A DNA stretch of 64,000 nucleotides from Methyloglobulus sp. (GTDB lineage: Bacteria > Pseudomonadota > Gammaproteobacteria > Methylococcales > Methylomonadaceae). A program made the translations under genes and the position numbers. The notes below the pieces were generated by a model. The model saw only the letters and a program-made list of their open reading frames with translations, ran no database searches and was not told where the DNA came from. Positions 50,101 to 61,950 of the stretch are shown in pieces (positions within the stretch are counted from its first letter, which is position 1; every line of letters starts with the position of its first letter). The stretch lies in assembly GCA_013141505.1 (NCBI GenBank), contig JABFQX010000024.1, positions 117,241 through 181,240 on the forward strand, in the 5' to 3' direction.

Positions 50101-52491
50101 TTAGGGTGCCTCTTCTTTTTCATCGTCGTCGTCAGTCATTTCTGAAATTTCTTTCAATCGTGAGATCGCTTTGAAATTGATGCTGTCTTCCGGGTAATTA
50201 CCGTCTTTGTCGAGATCTCCTACGAGTTTGCCGGTTAATAATTCAAGCGTTTCATCGACTGTTCCGACCGCATAAATTGCAAACAGCCCTTGCGCCACCG
50301 CGTCAATAACATCATTATTTAACATAAGGTTACGCTTATTGGCGGCCGGTATGATAACGGCCTGTTGACCATTAAGCCCTCTGGCTTTACATAAGCGAAA
50401 GAAACCTTCAATTTTCTCGTTTACACCACCAATCGTTTGCACCTCGCCGTATTGGTTGATAGAGCCAGTGACAGCGAAATATTGCTTGATTGGTGTTCGG
50501 GTCAGGGCAGAAATAAGGCAACATAATTCCGCCAGCGAAGCGCTATCACCGTCGATAAAGCCATAGGATTGTTCGATGGCGATACTGGCGGAGATGGCTA
50601 ATGGAAATTGCTGGGCATAGCAATGGCCCAGATAGCCAGTCAATATCATCACGCCTTTGGAATGGATGGATTGCCCCAATTCCGCTTCCCGTTCAATATC
50701 GACGATTCCTCTGGAACCCGGGTATACGGTAACGGTAATCCGCGCCGGTGCGCCAAAACTGCTGCCGCCGATTTCAAGCACGGTCAAGCCATTGATTTTG
50801 CCAATAGCTTCACCTTCGGTATCAATGAGGATGGTACCGTCCAGCATTTCTTCCAATACGGCTTGGGATAGTCGGCCATTACGGTGTTCCCTTGCCGCTA
50901 AAGCCTGTTCAATGTGTTGTTTATCAATGAGTTCACTATTTGCTTGTCGGCTAAATAATTGCGCTTCCGCGATGATGTCCAGGGAATCTTTGACATGGGC
51001 AGACAGTTGTTGCTGGTTTTCCGAGCGGCGGCAACTGTTTTCGATGAGTCGATGGATGGCGGCTTTGGTTAAAGGATTAGCATTGGTTTCCCGTGCGTAG
51101 CGCATTGCCAGCAGGGCAAATTGCTGGGTAGAATCGCCATTTAAGGGAATGTAATTATCGAAATCGGCGAGAACCTTAAACATTTCATTAAATTCGCTAT
51201 CGAGTTCTTCAAGCAGGTAATAGATGTCCGCCGAACCCAGTAAAATAATTTTGATAGCCAGAGGAATATTTTGTGGCTTTAGGGTGGCTGTATTTATGCC
51301 TAGATCGGAATAGGGCGATTCAATTTCAATAAACCCTGACTGCAAGGCGCGTTTGATACCATCCCAGACAAACGGGTAGGTGAGCAATTTTTCGGCATCG
51401 AGGATCAGGTAACCGCCATTGGCTTTATGCAAAGAGCCAGGACAAATTCGTCGGTAACTGGTGACTAATGCGCCTTGGTCGCTGATGTAGTCTATGCGCC
51501 CAAACAGGTTTTGATAGGTGGGATGTGGCTCATAAATAACCGGCACACCGCTGTCATGCGGATGGTCGACCAAGATATTAGGCGCATAAAGTTCGACGAG
51601 GGCAGAGCGTTTTATCAAGTTTATGTTTGTGTCTAATGCGCGGGCCGGTGTCAGGTGGTCGGCGATCGTTGTGTTCAGGTTTTTTTTGATCTCCGATAAA
51701 TAACCTAGCGCATCGTCATTGCCTAGACATGAGTTATCCAGCGCTGTAAATTGCGGTGCAATGGCTTGTTGGATGGTGTCGTAATCGAGTTGCTTGAATC
51801 TTTCCAACATGTCCCTGCGTAACTGGGGCAAATCCAGGAGCACTTCGCCAAGATAATCCTCAAGTTCTTCAACATGTTTATGAAAAGCGTCACGTTCGGA
51901 TTCCCGTAATTTTGCGAATTCGCTTTCATCCAGTGGCTTGCTGAATTTGACCGGCGCAAAGGTAATGGCTTCATTCTCCCGAAATAGCGCCACATTGACG
52001 GTTCGTGCGCGTTTTTCCACCAAATCAATAGCGGCGTTGTAAGCTTGATTAAAATCACGTTCAATAGTCGATTTTTTTTGCTGGTAGCTCGGGCTTTCAA
52101 ACACCGCCGGGAAGGTAACCAGCAGGTTATCTATCAGCATTTCTATGGCATTGCTAAAATCTTGGCCTTGTCCAGAAGGCATCCGAATAGCCAGTGGTTC
52201 CCTCGGGTTAGCGAAGTTATCGACATAGGCATAAGAGGGAGGTGCCGGTAGATTTCGAGCCAGTTCTTTCAAGTGCTTGGTTATCATAGACAAACGCCCA
52301 GATCCAGGATGACCCATGACAAAAATGTTATAACCGGGATGGGTCATGTTAATGCCAAACTCCAATGCCGATTGCGCTCTGGGCTGACCCAGAATATTAT
52401 TTTGGGCAATAGGCAATTTACTAAAGTCAATATCGCCAAGATCGACGGTTAATTTCAGTGACTCAGGCGGAAGTTTCAGGTTTAAAGACAT
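50101..52491 (-). CDS. Lon-family ATP-dependent protease (AAA_32 type)
   Basis: 796 residues. N-terminal AAA-like domain with GHPGSGRLSM near residues 60-69, where the Walker A Lys is replaced by Arg66; a helical insertion (residues 100-250) follows; then an AAA core (GGYLILDAEKLLTYPFVWDG, LGSADIYYLLEELDSEF). The C-terminal Lon protease domain carries the catalytic Ser650 (FIDGDSASLAE) and Lys693 (GGVNEKIEGFFR). This matches the stand-alone Lon-like group with YcbZ-like architecture. A cytoplasmic ATP-linked protease of unproven substrate. ATPase function of the altered Walker A needs testing. Confidence 0.9.
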   Translation of the reverse strand: MSLNLKLPPESLKLTVDLGDIDFSKLPIAQNNILGQPRAQSALEFGINMTHPGYNIFVMGHPGSGRLSMITKHLKELARNLPAPPSYAYVDNFANPREPLAIRMPSGQGQDFSNAIEMLIDNLLVTFPAVFESPSYQQKKSTIERDFNQAYNAAIDLVEKRARTVNVALFRENEAITFAPVKFSKPLDESEFAKLRESERDAFHKHVEELEDYLGEVLLDLPQLRRDMLERFKQLDYDTIQQAIAPQFTALDNSCLGNDDALGYLSEIKKNLNTTIADHLTPARALDTNINLIKRSALVELYAPNILVDHPHDSGVPVIYEPHPTYQNLFGRIDYISDQGALVTSYRRICPGSLHKANGGYLILDAEKLLTYPFVWDGIKRALQSGFIEIESPYSDLGINTATLKPQNIPLAIKIILLGSADIYYLLEELDSEFNEMFKVLADFDNYIPLNGDSTQQFALLAMRYARETNANPLTKAAIHRLIENSCRRSENQQQLSAHVKDSLDIIAEAQLFSRQANSELIDKQHIEQALAAREHRNGRLSQAVLEEMLDGTILIDTEGEAIGKINGLTVLEIGGSSFGAPARITVTVYPGSRGIVDIEREAELGQSIHSKGVMILTGYLGHCYAQQFPLAISASIAIEQSYGFIDGDSASLAELCCLISALTRTPIKQYFAVTGSINQYGEVQTIGGVNEKIEGFFRLCKARGLNGQQAVIIPAANKRNLMLNNDVIDAVAQGLFAIYAVGTVDETLELLTGKLVGDLDKDGNYPEDSINFKAISRLKEISEMTDDDDEKEEAP

Positions 52492-52770
52492 GTATTAAAG
52501 GATCAGGCCAACATAAAGGGGTGGAATTCTAACATTGTTCCGTGCCTTAGGTATGGGCTAAGGCGAATGAAATGCCGTATGGACGTATAGGGGCGGTGGT
52601 TACAAGCTGCTTATATTGTTGTATTATTAAGGGCGTGCATTTCATCAGCGAAGGCTGGTAAAGCTGGTTTTTGAGGTGATAAGGCATAAAATCGCAACCA
52701 CAATGCTGTCATCTTGACATCAGTTTTAGAATTCACTTTTTGGCTCGTTCATTCCTGATAGATAAATACT

Positions 52771-53085
52771 ATGCATAAATTAAAATTAATCATTCTTCTT
52801 TTACTAAGTTTCTCTTGTGTGTCTACAATCGTTGGTTGCGCTGGCGGCAAAACCTACGAAAGTACCGGCGAGTATTTTGATGACTCAGTCATTACCAGTA
52901 AGGTAAAAGCGTCCATCGTCGGCGATTCCAAACTCAAATTGTTGCAGATTAGCGTTGAAACTTTCAAAAGCGTTGTTCAGCTAAGTGGTTTTGTCAATAG
53001 CACTGAAGCCGCTAATAGGGCGGTAGATTTGGCAAGGCGGGTTAAAGGGGTTAAGCAAGTCAACAATAGTTTGATTGTAAAGTAA
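52771..53085 (+). CDS. BON-domain lipoprotein
   Basis: 104 residues. The signal peptide ends in a lipobox (STIVGCAGG), so the mature protein is lipid-anchored at Cys23. The BON domain follows: DDSVITSKVKASIVGDSKLKL, VVQLSGFVNSTEAANRAVDL and VKGVKQVNNSLIV. BON domains bind phospholipids and are common in periplasmic stress proteins such as OsmY and DolP. It lies alone between the Lon-type and the hybrid-kinase genes. Confidence 0.93.
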   Translation: MHKLKLIILLLLSFSCVSTIVGCAGGKTYESTGEYFDDSVITSKVKASIVGDSKLKLLQISVETFKSVVQLSGFVNSTEAANRAVDLARRVKGVKQVNNSLIVK

Positions 53086-53123
53086 CCTGAATGCAGTATG
53101 GCTTTATGCAGGCAAGGTAGCTT

Positions 53124-56100
53124 CTACAATATTTCTGCCTGTGGGATATTGTGGTTATCCTTGCCATCGAGAGAGAAATTACAGGCCATCAACGCAGGAA
53201 TTTCATAGCTCGAAACCGGTCGGCTGAACAGGTAGCCTTGCATCACATGGCAGCCCAGACCCATCATGACCGATGCTTGTTCCCTGGTTTCCACGCCTTC
53301 GGCAACCAGGGTAAATTCCAGGGCATTAGCCAAGCCGATAATCGTGCCAAGCAACAAAGGTGTGTGCGGGTTGGTCAGCAAATCTTCTATAAACATTTTG
53401 TCAATTTTCAAGCCGTCCAGCGGTAGCTGTTTTAACGATGCCAAGCTGGAAAAGCCGCTGCCAAAATCGTCGATTGCTATTTTTACGCCCAGAGACCTGA
53501 GCTGGTTAAAGATTTCTATGTGGCTGACGGTTTGCAGGCCGCTTTCGGTAATCTCCAGTTGCAAATATTCGGCGGGAACCTGATATTTTTCCAATATTCC
53601 TTTGATAGTATCCAGCAAGTCAGGATTCTGAAAATAAGTATGGGAAATGTTTACCCCAACCTGGATATATGGCAAACCTTCGCTATGCCATTTTGCAATT
53701 TGTTCGCACGCAGTTTTTATCGCCCAAAAGCCCAATTCATATATCAGACCCATTTGTTCCGCAACGGCTATAAAATCATTCGGGGGAATAATCCCTTTTT
53801 CAGGATGCTGCCATCTGGCTAAGGCTTCGACACCGATAACTTTACCCGTAACGATTGATATTTGAGGCTGATAATAGAACACAAACTGTTCTTTTGTGGA
53901 TGCTTCTCGAAGCATGATTTCTTTTTTCAGGCGTTGTTCGGTTTGGTCGGCGATATGGGGCGAATAAAAAATATAGCGTTGTTTACCTGTCTGTTTAGCC
54001 AGATACATTGCAGCATCGGCGGCTTTCAGTAATTCGTGCTCAGTTTTTCCGTCTTTTGGAAATAATGCAATACCTATGCTTGCCTTGGGATTGATGTGGT
54101 GCTTATCCAGTATCACCGGCAGACTTATTTTTTGCAGACAGCGTTTGGCAATGTCTGCGACCGTTTCTTCTTCGGTAATGTTGTTAAGAATGATGCAAAA
54201 CTCATCGCCGCCCAAGCGGACAATAAAATCCATTTCCCGGGCGATAAATTTAAGCCGTTGGGCAATTTGTTGAAGAAACTGATCGCCGACATGATGACCA
54301 AAATTATCATTGACGCTCTTGAAATCGTCCAGATCAATAAACAGCAACGCAAACTGGGTTTTACGTTGCTCAGCCGATAGTATGACATCTTCAATGCGTT
54401 CTTTATAGTACGCCCTGTTTGCCAAACCGGTGAGAAGATCAAAATAAGCCAAACGATGGATTTGTTTTTCAGCACCTTTTTTGTGCGAAATATCCTGAAT
54501 GATGCCGGTAACAAAATGTGCATTGTCATCGGTTAATGCCTCTACTTCTTGTTGAACATCAATAACGTCTGTTTCCGTGATGTTAATACTGTACTCAATA
54601 TGTTGAATAGCCTTGCCATGAGCGGCGGCATTGATAACATCCTCGACAAAATCACGGTCTTTGGGGCTCACCAATTTTATAAAGCCTGCCAGTGAACCGT
54701 CAAACTCATGCAAATCAAGATTACACAGTTGGGCGAGCTGATCAGAAATGGTGAATTGATCACGTTGGGCATCCCAGGTCCAATAGCCTAAGCGGGCAAT
54801 GCGTTGAGCAGCACTCAACTGCAATTTGCTGCTTCTGAGTTCAGCTGTGATTTGCCCGGTACGCAAACCAAAATGAATGCGCTGAATGAGGATGAGGTAA
54901 TTGATCGGTTTAGTGATAAAGTCGGTAGCACCCACGGCAAAAGCCTTCTGAATGGATGCCATATCATCCATCCCCGTTACCATAATGATGGGGATGTCCA
55001 TTAATGCCGGGTTTTGCCTGAGTAATTGGCAGGTTTGAAAGCCGTCAAGATCTTCCATCATGGCATCGAGCAGGATAATATCAGGTAAGTGCTGTTTGAT
55101 ATGTTCTAGGCCGCTTTCGCCGTCCCCCACTTCATCGACTGCAAACGACTTGGCGCGTAGCACCGAACCGGTAATCAAACGAAAACCAGGGTCGTCATCA
55201 ATGAGCAGGATTCTGGGTTTGTTTGGGCACTTTTGTAAGCCGGAAGTTATTGTGTTGGCAGAATTGGGCGCAATGGGTGAGAGTTCCTTACGCAAAGCCT
55301 CCATGACTATGGGTAATTGATTGACCATCGTATGCAAGATTGATTCAGTACCTTGCGTATGCCCTTGTCTGCCGATGGTTTCCAGTGCGGCAGCGTTGTT
55401 CGCGAGGGTTTTTGCACCCAGATTGGCATAAGATGATTTAACTTTGTGGGCAATGCTTGCCAATTCGGCCGCATTTTTATCGTGTACTGCTTTTTGCAAC
55501 AGATCCATTTCCTGGTCAGCCGTATCCAGGAATAAACCGATCGCTTTTTGCAGCAGGTTATCACCAGTGGATGTTGCCAAAGGCCGTAAATTTTCAAGCG
55601 CTGCTTGATCAATAACATTTAAAGCGTCTTGAGTTTTTTTCGCTGAGATTGATGCGGGTACTTGTTTTACCAACACCTTGAGATTATCGGGCAGCCATTT
55701 GACCAACATCTCTTGTAGTTGCTTTTGGCTGTAAGGTTTGCTGATGTAATCGTCCATTCCAGAGTCAATACATTGATCAACAACCCCTTTTTGAATATCG
55801 GCAGTCAAGGCGATAATAGGGGTACGATTGAGGGAATTTGACTGTTCACGCTGTCTTATTTTGGCGGTGGTTTCAAAGCCATCCATTCCAGGCATGTGGC
55901 AATCCATCAAGATAAGGTCATAAACTGTATGGCTTGACAATTCCAAAGCTTCAAGGCCATTTTGTGCCACTTGCACTTGGCAGCCGATTGCTTTGAGCAT
56001 GCCTTTTGCCACTTCCTGGTTTATAACATTATCTTCAGCCAACAGAATATTGCCTGGGCATTTAAAATCGGCTTCAGCGATATTACGGGCAATGAGTTTT

Positions 56101-58133
56101 GCACGCAGGGCAGGTTGTTTGTGTTCAGGATCAAAAATGTTGAGCAATACAGCCAACAAGTTTTTCTGTATAACCGGTTTGGCTAGGTTATGACTAAAAC
56201 CGTAGTGCATGTATTGGGAGGGATCAATAGGCGTATTCGGCGAACCCATCAAGACGACGGGTACATCGGCAATCTGTGGCTCCGATTTGATGGTCAGCGC
56301 CGTTGCCAGACCATTCTTGTTGGGCATTTGATAGTCGAGCAATACGCAATCGTAAGGGGTATTTGAACGTGCCCCGATGAATAATTCATTAATGGCCAGC
56401 TCACCATTATCCACACAATGCCAACGCATATCCCATTGAGACAGTTGACTGCAAATCATGGCGCTGTTCGTGGCATTATCATCGACAACCAGTACGGTAC
56501 GCTTTTGCAAAGCGCTAATAGGCTCGTTGGTAAGGTCAGGTGTGCCGATAAAAGCCATGTCGAGGCTAAAAAAGAAGCAGGAACCCTCTCCAGGCTTGCT
56601 CTTTACATTAAGTTCCCCGCCCATTAACGCAACCAAACTTTTGGAAATAGCCAAGCCTAAGCCCGTGCCACCATGAGATCGGGTGATGGAGTTGTCAGCC
56701 TGGGTAAAACTGTCAAAAATATGCTGTTGTTGTTCTTCAGGTATACCCGTGCCAGAGTCAATTACTTCGAATAAAAGCCGTTTGCCAGATTCGGTTTCTG
56801 GTGATTCAAGCCAACTTACTTTAAGCACTATTTCACCTTGTTCGGTGAATTTTAAGGCATTGCCCAGAAGATTAACCAGTACCTGCCTAAGCCTTTCTTC
56901 ATCGGCATTTACGCTGCCGGTAAGGTCATGGGGCAGGTGCAGAATTAATTCGATTCCCCCCCGCTCAGCCTGGGGCGATAATATTTCTATAATTTCTTCA
57001 AGTAAGCTACGAAGATCAAAATCCTTTAGCATTAACTGAAGTTTTCCCGATTCAATTTTAGAAAAATCCAGAATATTATTGATAATGCCCAGTAAGGATT
57101 TTTCGGAGCGGAAAGCCGTTTCTGCAAGTTTCTTTTGGTGGCTATCAAGATCGGAATTGAGCAGCAATTCGGTCATACCCATAACGCCATTCATGGGTGT
57201 GCGGATTTCGTGGCTCATGGTCGCCAGAAACTCACTTTTGGCTTTGCTCGCCAATTGGGCTTTTTCGGCAAGCTCGATGGCTTCATCAGTCTTTTTTTGC
57301 AGATCCATTGTGCGATTGATAACCAGCTCTTCCAGGCTGTCGCGATGATCGGAAGCCGCTTTTTCGTAGATCGCCAAATCTTGTGACATTTTGTTGAAAG
57401 AATGGGCCAGCTCGCCAATTTCGTCAGGTTTCGCGGAAACCTTAATTTTCTTGCCAAAATCGCCCTTGGCAATTTCATTCGTGGCCGAAACCAGTTTCTT
57501 GATAGGTTGCGTAATACGCCGGGTTTGCCATAAGGTCAATAGAATGCCTAAAACCGTTATCAAGGGTGCAATCAGTAAAATTTGAAAGGCAAATTGTTGG
57601 GAATTTTTATAAATACTGGCCTGACTTATACCCAGTTGTAGATAACCGATAAGTTGCGGATTTGCAGGATGGGGTTTGGGTGTTGCGAAATCACTATCCA
57701 AATTGATGCCAGGGACACCCGCCCGCAGATAAACAGGCGTAGTGATATTGATGTAGGTTTTACCATTGGGAGCAGTAAAGCTGATCGTTTGGAGCTTGAT
57801 AAGGGGAGTGGCTACAAGATCGGGCAGCTTGGTGAGATCCGGCTGCTTTTTTTGGCTGATCGGTTCGCCTTGTTTGTTATAAACTAGGATGTAGGCAATA
57901 TCCTTGTTGTCTTCAAAACTTTGGAAAGATTGTTCGACGGCGGCTTGATTTTCGGTATAAACGCCATAATCGATGTCTTTGGAGAGCATCAAGGCAATTT
58001 CTTCACCGTGCTCGGTAAAGGTCTCAAATGCGCTAATTTGATGCTGCCAAGTGATATAGCCACCAGTCAGTACGGCAGTCAGCGTAATCAGAAAAATAGT
58101 CAGGGCATTGAATTTGGAGGCTATTGATCTCAT
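53124..58133 (-). CDS. hybrid sensor kinase with HPt, PAS, GGDEF and EAL domains
   Basis: 1669 residues. Order: membrane helix (12-30), periplasmic sensor (31-180), membrane helix (182-202), HAMP (203-255), HisKA with His308 (SHEIRTPMN), ATPase domain (380-520), receiver 1 (D600), receiver 2 (D744), HPt (His897), receiver 3 (D1023), PAS-like (1105-1210), GGDEF (RLGGDEF, residues 1308-1312) and EAL (EALARW, residues 1436-1438). All key residues are present, so both synthesis and breakdown of cyclic-di-GMP are possible. It is a single-protein BarA-like phosphorelay with its own output. It starts 17 bases after the upstream binding-protein gene, with which it is probably co-transcribed. Confidence 0.95.
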   Translation of the reverse strand: MRSIASKFNALTIFLITLTAVLTGGYITWQHQISAFETFTEHGEEIALMLSKDIDYGVYTENQAAVEQSFQSFEDNKDIAYILVYNKQGEPISQKKQPDLTKLPDLVATPLIKLQTISFTAPNGKTYINITTPVYLRAGVPGINLDSDFATPKPHPANPQLIGYLQLGISQASIYKNSQQFAFQILLIAPLITVLGILLTLWQTRRITQPIKKLVSATNEIAKGDFGKKIKVSAKPDEIGELAHSFNKMSQDLAIYEKAASDHRDSLEELVINRTMDLQKKTDEAIELAEKAQLASKAKSEFLATMSHEIRTPMNGVMGMTELLLNSDLDSHQKKLAETAFRSEKSLLGIINNILDFSKIESGKLQLMLKDFDLRSLLEEIIEILSPQAERGGIELILHLPHDLTGSVNADEERLRQVLVNLLGNALKFTEQGEIVLKVSWLESPETESGKRLLFEVIDSGTGIPEEQQQHIFDSFTQADNSITRSHGGTGLGLAISKSLVALMGGELNVKSKPGEGSCFFFSLDMAFIGTPDLTNEPISALQKRTVLVVDDNATNSAMICSQLSQWDMRWHCVDNGELAINELFIGARSNTPYDCVLLDYQMPNKNGLATALTIKSEPQIADVPVVLMGSPNTPIDPSQYMHYGFSHNLAKPVIQKNLLAVLLNIFDPEHKQPALRAKLIARNIAEADFKCPGNILLAEDNVINQEVAKGMLKAIGCQVQVAQNGLEALELSSHTVYDLILMDCHMPGMDGFETTAKIRQREQSNSLNRTPIIALTADIQKGVVDQCIDSGMDDYISKPYSQKQLQEMLVKWLPDNLKVLVKQVPASISAKKTQDALNVIDQAALENLRPLATSTGDNLLQKAIGLFLDTADQEMDLLQKAVHDKNAAELASIAHKVKSSYANLGAKTLANNAAALETIGRQGHTQGTESILHTMVNQLPIVMEALRKELSPIAPNSANTITSGLQKCPNKPRILLIDDDPGFRLITGSVLRAKSFAVDEVGDGESGLEHIKQHLPDIILLDAMMEDLDGFQTCQLLRQNPALMDIPIIMVTGMDDMASIQKAFAVGATDFITKPINYLILIQRIHFGLRTGQITAELRSSKLQLSAAQRIARLGYWTWDAQRDQFTISDQLAQLCNLDLHEFDGSLAGFIKLVSPKDRDFVEDVINAAAHGKAIQHIEYSINITETDVIDVQQEVEALTDDNAHFVTGIIQDISHKKGAEKQIHRLAYFDLLTGLANRAYYKERIEDVILSAEQRKTQFALLFIDLDDFKSVNDNFGHHVGDQFLQQIAQRLKFIAREMDFIVRLGGDEFCIILNNITEEETVADIAKRCLQKISLPVILDKHHINPKASIGIALFPKDGKTEHELLKAADAAMYLAKQTGKQRYIFYSPHIADQTEQRLKKEIMLREASTKEQFVFYYQPQISIVTGKVIGVEALARWQHPEKGIIPPNDFIAVAEQMGLIYELGFWAIKTACEQIAKWHSEGLPYIQVGVNISHTYFQNPDLLDTIKGILEKYQVPAEYLQLEITESGLQTVSHIEIFNQLRSLGVKIAIDDFGSGFSSLASLKQLPLDGLKIDKMFIEDLLTNPHTPLLLGTIIGLANALEFTLVAEGVETREQASVMMGLGCHVMQGYLFSRPVSSYEIPALMACNFSLDGKDNHNIPQAEIL

Positions 58134-58150
58134 TAGCAGCCAGCAGTTAT

Positions 58151-59083
58151 TTAGTCGAAAACCATTTTAGCGTTTTTAAGAACGCTTGAGGAAATTTCCA
58201 TATCCATGTCATTAGCGATCTTAGTGTTGATAGTATAGGTGACTTTGCGCGGATGTTCGGCGGAAATAGACCGTACAGACGCACCAGAGGCTATTTTTTT
58301 TGCTATGTCGGCGCATTGTTTGCCTAAATCTTCATAATCCCAGGACAAGGCATAAAGCGCCCCGGATTTGACCCAGTTATCCGACAGCCCGATCAATGGC
58401 ACTTTATTGCTAAAAGAAGCCAAAAGCACCTCTTTTGCGGTATTAACCGACATGGTCATTTCATCAGGAATTGCCAACAGTACGTCAATATCGGTATCGA
58501 GTCGTTCCAGGGCATACGGCAGTTCTTTGGGCGTTTGGACAATAATGGGAACCAGCTTAAAGCCTTCTTGTTGACTGATTATTTGGGCCGTTTGTATTGC
58601 AGCCGCGTTCTCGGCTGGATTATATAAAATAGCGACATTTTTTGGCGGCGTAAAAAATTTTTTCAACCATTGAAATTGGGTTTTTAACGAAAAATCAAGC
58701 CTAACGCCGGTAATATTTGCCGATTGTTTAAAGATGTCATTGTTGACGACCAGTGTAGAAACAATTGGAATGGAAGAGGTTTGCTGCATTGCCCATTCAG
58801 TGGTTTCGTTGCCAAGCGCATAAATTAAATCAGGATTGATGGCCTTTATCTTTTTCGCATCGGAGGAAGATGATTCTCTTAGCGTAAGGTCAATAAATTC
58901 TGGTTTGGTCGGGCCAGAAAATTGCGATTTAAAGCCTGCCACGGCTTTTTGGTAAGGTTCATCTACAGAATTGCCTATAACCAGCACACGTACGGCCTTT
59001 TCTGCGTGTAACGGGCTTGACCCTACGCAGATAATGATAAAAGCAGCTATCAATTGTTTAGCTATTGATAAATTAAATTGCAT
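58151..59083 (-). CDS. ABC-type substrate-binding protein (ABC_sub_bind family)
   Basis: 310 residues. Signal peptide [18 protein letters not shown], then the two-lobe type 1 periplasmic-binding fold: [75 protein letters not shown] and [11 protein letters not shown]. This matches the ABC_sub_bind (TrpX-like) family. No permease or ATPase genes are adjacent; instead it sits upstream of the hybrid kinase, so it is likely a ligand sensor that reports to it, or part of an orphan sensing unit. Confidence 0.88.
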   Translation of the reverse strand: MQFNLSIAKQLIAAFIIICVGSSPLHAEKAVRVLVIGNSVDEPYQKAVAGFKSQFSGPTKPEFIDLTLRESSSSDAKKIKAINPDLIYALGNETTEWAMQQTSSIPIVSTLVVNNDIFKQSANITGVRLDFSLKTQFQWLKKFFTPPKNVAILYNPAENAAAIQTAQIISQQEGFKLVPIIVQTPKELPYALERLDTDIDVLLAIPDEMTMSVNTAKEVLLASFSNKVPLIGLSDNWVKSGALYALSWDYEDLGKQCADIAKKIASGASVRSISAEHPRKVTYTINTKIANDMDMEISSSVLKNAKMVFD

Positions 59084-59239
59084 GAGCTTAGTAACAAGAG
59101 TTTCCGTTTGTAAGGTTACAGCTTAAAGGCTGCACCTGAGTTCCACAATTAGTACGAATACTGATAGTACAAATACTTATGCCGTTGCTGGACATAAAAT
59201 CGTCAAGCAACAGCTGTTCGATGTTTCTTGCAGCTTATT

Positions 59240-59376
59240 GATCCGGCCATGAAGTATTAATTTCCCTTCGGCTCCGCTCAGGGTACGCACCGCTTCGCTC
59301 AGAGTATGTCACTACTGCGTTCCCTGAGCGAAGCCGAAGGGTATCGCAACTACTTCAAACATTAAAAGGCCGGATC
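59240..59376. repeat. MITE-like repeat A, copy 2
   Basis: 137 bases with ends GATCCGGCC and GGCCGGATC (exact inverse complement). The inner arms CCTTCGGCTCCGCTCAGG and CCTGAGCGAAGCCGAAGG pair. It sits between the TonB receptor 3' end and the binding-protein gene promoter. Orientation is opposite to copy 3. Confidence 0.85.
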
Positions 59377-59407
59377 TATGTGGATGTTTTTTCAATAAAA
59401 AAGTTGC

Positions 59408-61411
59408 TTAAAAATCGTAACTTGCCCTAACCCGGAAGGTCAGCCCATCCTGTTGTATGGCACTTTGCACATGATCAGACGAAGCCGGATCAAAATAGCG
59501 TTCGTCAAACAAGTTGTAAGCACTCGCTGATAACTCTAGCCCCTTAACCCAGTTTTGGGTGTACAGGGTAAGGTTGCTGATGACATAGTTTTGTACTTTA
59601 GGATCTTTTTTATCATGCAAGTCTCTCCTGCTGCTCATAAATTGTGTTTCAAGGCCGAGAAAAACCTTATCTTGCCATAGCGGCGCTATCAAGTTGAGTT
59701 TAATCATGTGTTCCGGGGAATTGCTCAAGATTTGGTGCGTATGGGCATCCACCGTATTCTGCCAGGAATAACTTAACCGCCCCTGAAAACCGTTATTCCA
59801 GGTATTTTCGATTTGGGTTTCAACACCGATGGATTCGACATCTCGGTTATTCTGGTTTTGTGAGCCGCTTTGTGTCCCTACCGAAGTAATATTTTTGTCA
59901 AGGTGAGTTTGGAAAACATTAAATTCTGTCCTCAGTTGCCGGGTAAAATAATGTTCAACAATAAACTCCAAGGTATCCAATTTTTCTGGTTTTAAGTGGG
60001 TATTAGCAACCAGCGCATCTTTAATCGCATAATTCAATTCAAATTGGTTAGGTGCCCTGAAAGCCGTGCCATACAACAGCTTAAAGGTGGTGTTCTGCCA
60101 AGGGTTGTAAATTAAAGCAACGCGCGGATTTACGGTGCTTCCAAATATGCTGTAGTAGTCAAAACGCAAACCCGCATTCAAGGTGAGGTTGTCTGTAATT
60201 GAATAATCGTCTTGGGCAAATAACGCCCATTGATAAGTATCTTCATTAGAGTTTAAATTTTTTTTCGCCACGCCTTCATCAGAGTTCACCAGGTTCTGAT
60301 GAAAATTGCCCTGATATTGTCCGCCCACTGTTATGTGATGATCTTTCCAGATGAATTTACTGGCTTCAAGTTCCATACGCCACCATTCACCATAGAATAA
60401 ATTTTTATTTATTAAACCAATAGGTGGGGTTGGTAGGTCGCCGGTAAATCGGTAATTGTTATAAGAAAGCCGGGATTGTACGTTCAGTTGGTTTTCAAAC
60501 GTATGGTCATATTTAAGCTCAACAAAGGCGGCCTGGTCGGTAAAAGTTTGTAAGTGGCTATTGAATAGACCTTGAAATGAGGCTGTGGGTATATCCTTAG
60601 CTCTATTTACATAAAGTGCCTGTAGAGAAAAATCGCCAAAACTGGCTTTCGCCATGAGTTTTTTGGCTTGCTCACTGTCATTACCAACACTCAGACCATT
60701 ATTGGTTGCCGGATTATCAAACTCTTTGTAGAAAAGCTTGTTAAAACCCTGGTTGTCAAAAAAAGTGCCGGTGACAAAAGCCTCAAGGCCATTGCTAAAA
60801 CGGTCTCCATAACTGAAACTGGTTTTATGGGCATCATTAGTTCCGTAAGAATATTTGATATTTGCTCCATGCTGGTTGCGCCCGCGCTTGGTGATTACAT
60901 TGATCACACCAAATACGGCACTGGTTCCGTACAGGGAGGAACTTGGGCCGCGCACTACCTCTACCCGTTCAATCACATCAACATCAACCGGAAAGCCCTC
61001 TGTGGTGTCAAAAGCATCAAATATATTATTGTTATAGCGATGCCCATCTATTAATAGCAACAGTCGGCTATTAAAGTCCGACGGCAAACCGAACCCCCGT
61101 GCGCCTATGTAGCCGTTGTTCCGGTCTTGGGTGTTATAAAATCCCCGGAGACTGGATATTATTTGCCCGAAGGTGCGGTAGCCGTATTTTTTGATTTCAT
61201 CTGCGGTGACAATACTAATTGAAGCGGGTGCCTTGGTGACTTTTTGTTCGTACTTGGATGCGCTGTACACAGAAGGAATTTCCCCGAAAGGATCTGAGCT
61301 TTTTGCGACTTTGGTGTCGATACCAAAAAAATCAGGGGCCGCGAGGGCGCAAGTCTGAAAAGACATTAGTGTAAAAATAGCGGATAGAATGAGGATCTTG
61401 GCAAACTTCAT
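59408..61411 (-). CDS. TonB-dependent outer-membrane receptor
   Basis: 667 residues. Signal peptide (LILSAIFTLMSFQTCALAA) and a plug domain (TKAPASISIVTADEIKKYGY, RGFGLPSDFNSRLLLLIDGH, RVEVVRGPSSSLYGTSAVFGVIN), followed by a 22-strand barrel ending with the aromatic strand TFRVRASYDF. It takes up a ligand across the outer membrane using TonB energy, for example a ferric siderophore, nickel complex or vitamin; no TonB box is obvious. It is on the same strand as the binding-protein and hybrid-kinase genes, but a MITE-like repeat lies between. Probably an uptake-plus-sensing group. Confidence 0.93.
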   Translation of the reverse strand: MKFAKILILSAIFTLMSFQTCALAAPDFFGIDTKVAKSSDPFGEIPSVYSASKYEQKVTKAPASISIVTADEIKKYGYRTFGQIISSLRGFYNTQDRNNGYIGARGFGLPSDFNSRLLLLIDGHRYNNNIFDAFDTTEGFPVDVDVIERVEVVRGPSSSLYGTSAVFGVINVITKRGRNQHGANIKYSYGTNDAHKTSFSYGDRFSNGLEAFVTGTFFDNQGFNKLFYKEFDNPATNNGLSVGNDSEQAKKLMAKASFGDFSLQALYVNRAKDIPTASFQGLFNSHLQTFTDQAAFVELKYDHTFENQLNVQSRLSYNNYRFTGDLPTPPIGLINKNLFYGEWWRMELEASKFIWKDHHITVGGQYQGNFHQNLVNSDEGVAKKNLNSNEDTYQWALFAQDDYSITDNLTLNAGLRFDYYSIFGSTVNPRVALIYNPWQNTTFKLLYGTAFRAPNQFELNYAIKDALVANTHLKPEKLDTLEFIVEHYFTRQLRTEFNVFQTHLDKNITSVGTQSGSQNQNNRDVESIGVETQIENTWNNGFQGRLSYSWQNTVDAHTHQILSNSPEHMIKLNLIAPLWQDKVFLGLETQFMSSRRDLHDKKDPKVQNYVISNLTLYTQNWVKGLELSASAYNLFDERYFDPASSDHVQSAIQQDGLTFRVRASYDF

Positions 61412-61610
61412 AGACGCGATACTTTTTTAATTTGAAAACATTGTCAATATTAGATGATTTTTGTAAAAAATAATCATTCTTCCATCCAAATCAATATTTA
61501 TCCTAAAAAATCGGTTGAGATGTTTTCTGGTCGGTGTATGTTGAATCCTTAAATTCTGCAAGCCTTTTGACAAACAGGAACATAAAAGAGAGTGGGGTTT
61601 GAGGCGTATA

Positions 61611-61768
61611 GATCCGGCCTTTTAATGTTTGAAGTAGTTGCGATACCCTTCGGTTACTTCGACTACACTCAGCATTTATGCCCTTGGGTACAAGTTCGCT
61701 CAGGGAACGCAATGGTAACGTTCCCTGAGCGAAGCCGAAGGGAAATTAATACTTCATAAGGCTGGATC
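61611..61768. repeat. MITE-like repeat A, copy 3
   Basis: 158 bases with ends GATCCGGCC (61611-61619) and GGCTGGATC (61760-61768). The flanking sequences match copy 2 in reverse complement. It lies upstream of the TonB receptor. The rest of the 61412-61950 gap is AT-rich; it must hold the receptor promoter and the promoter of the next gene, not identified. Confidence 0.85.
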
Positions 61769-61950
61769 AATAATTTATTTTCCCCGGTTTAACGAAAAAT
61801 ATTCAGGTGTTTTATTAATAGTGCTTTGTAAGCCCAAGTTTTCATGGCTTAAATTTTTCTAAAAATCTATACTTAGCGACAATTTTTTTGCTTGCTCTAT
61901 TCAACTGAAGACACATCGATTCCTCATCATTTATTCAATGGATTATTAAC

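Noticed and set aside
61441..61500. Possible Fur box before the TonB receptor
   Set aside because: TAATCATT-like fragments exist but no credible 19-base dyad; an iron role for the receptor is not shown.
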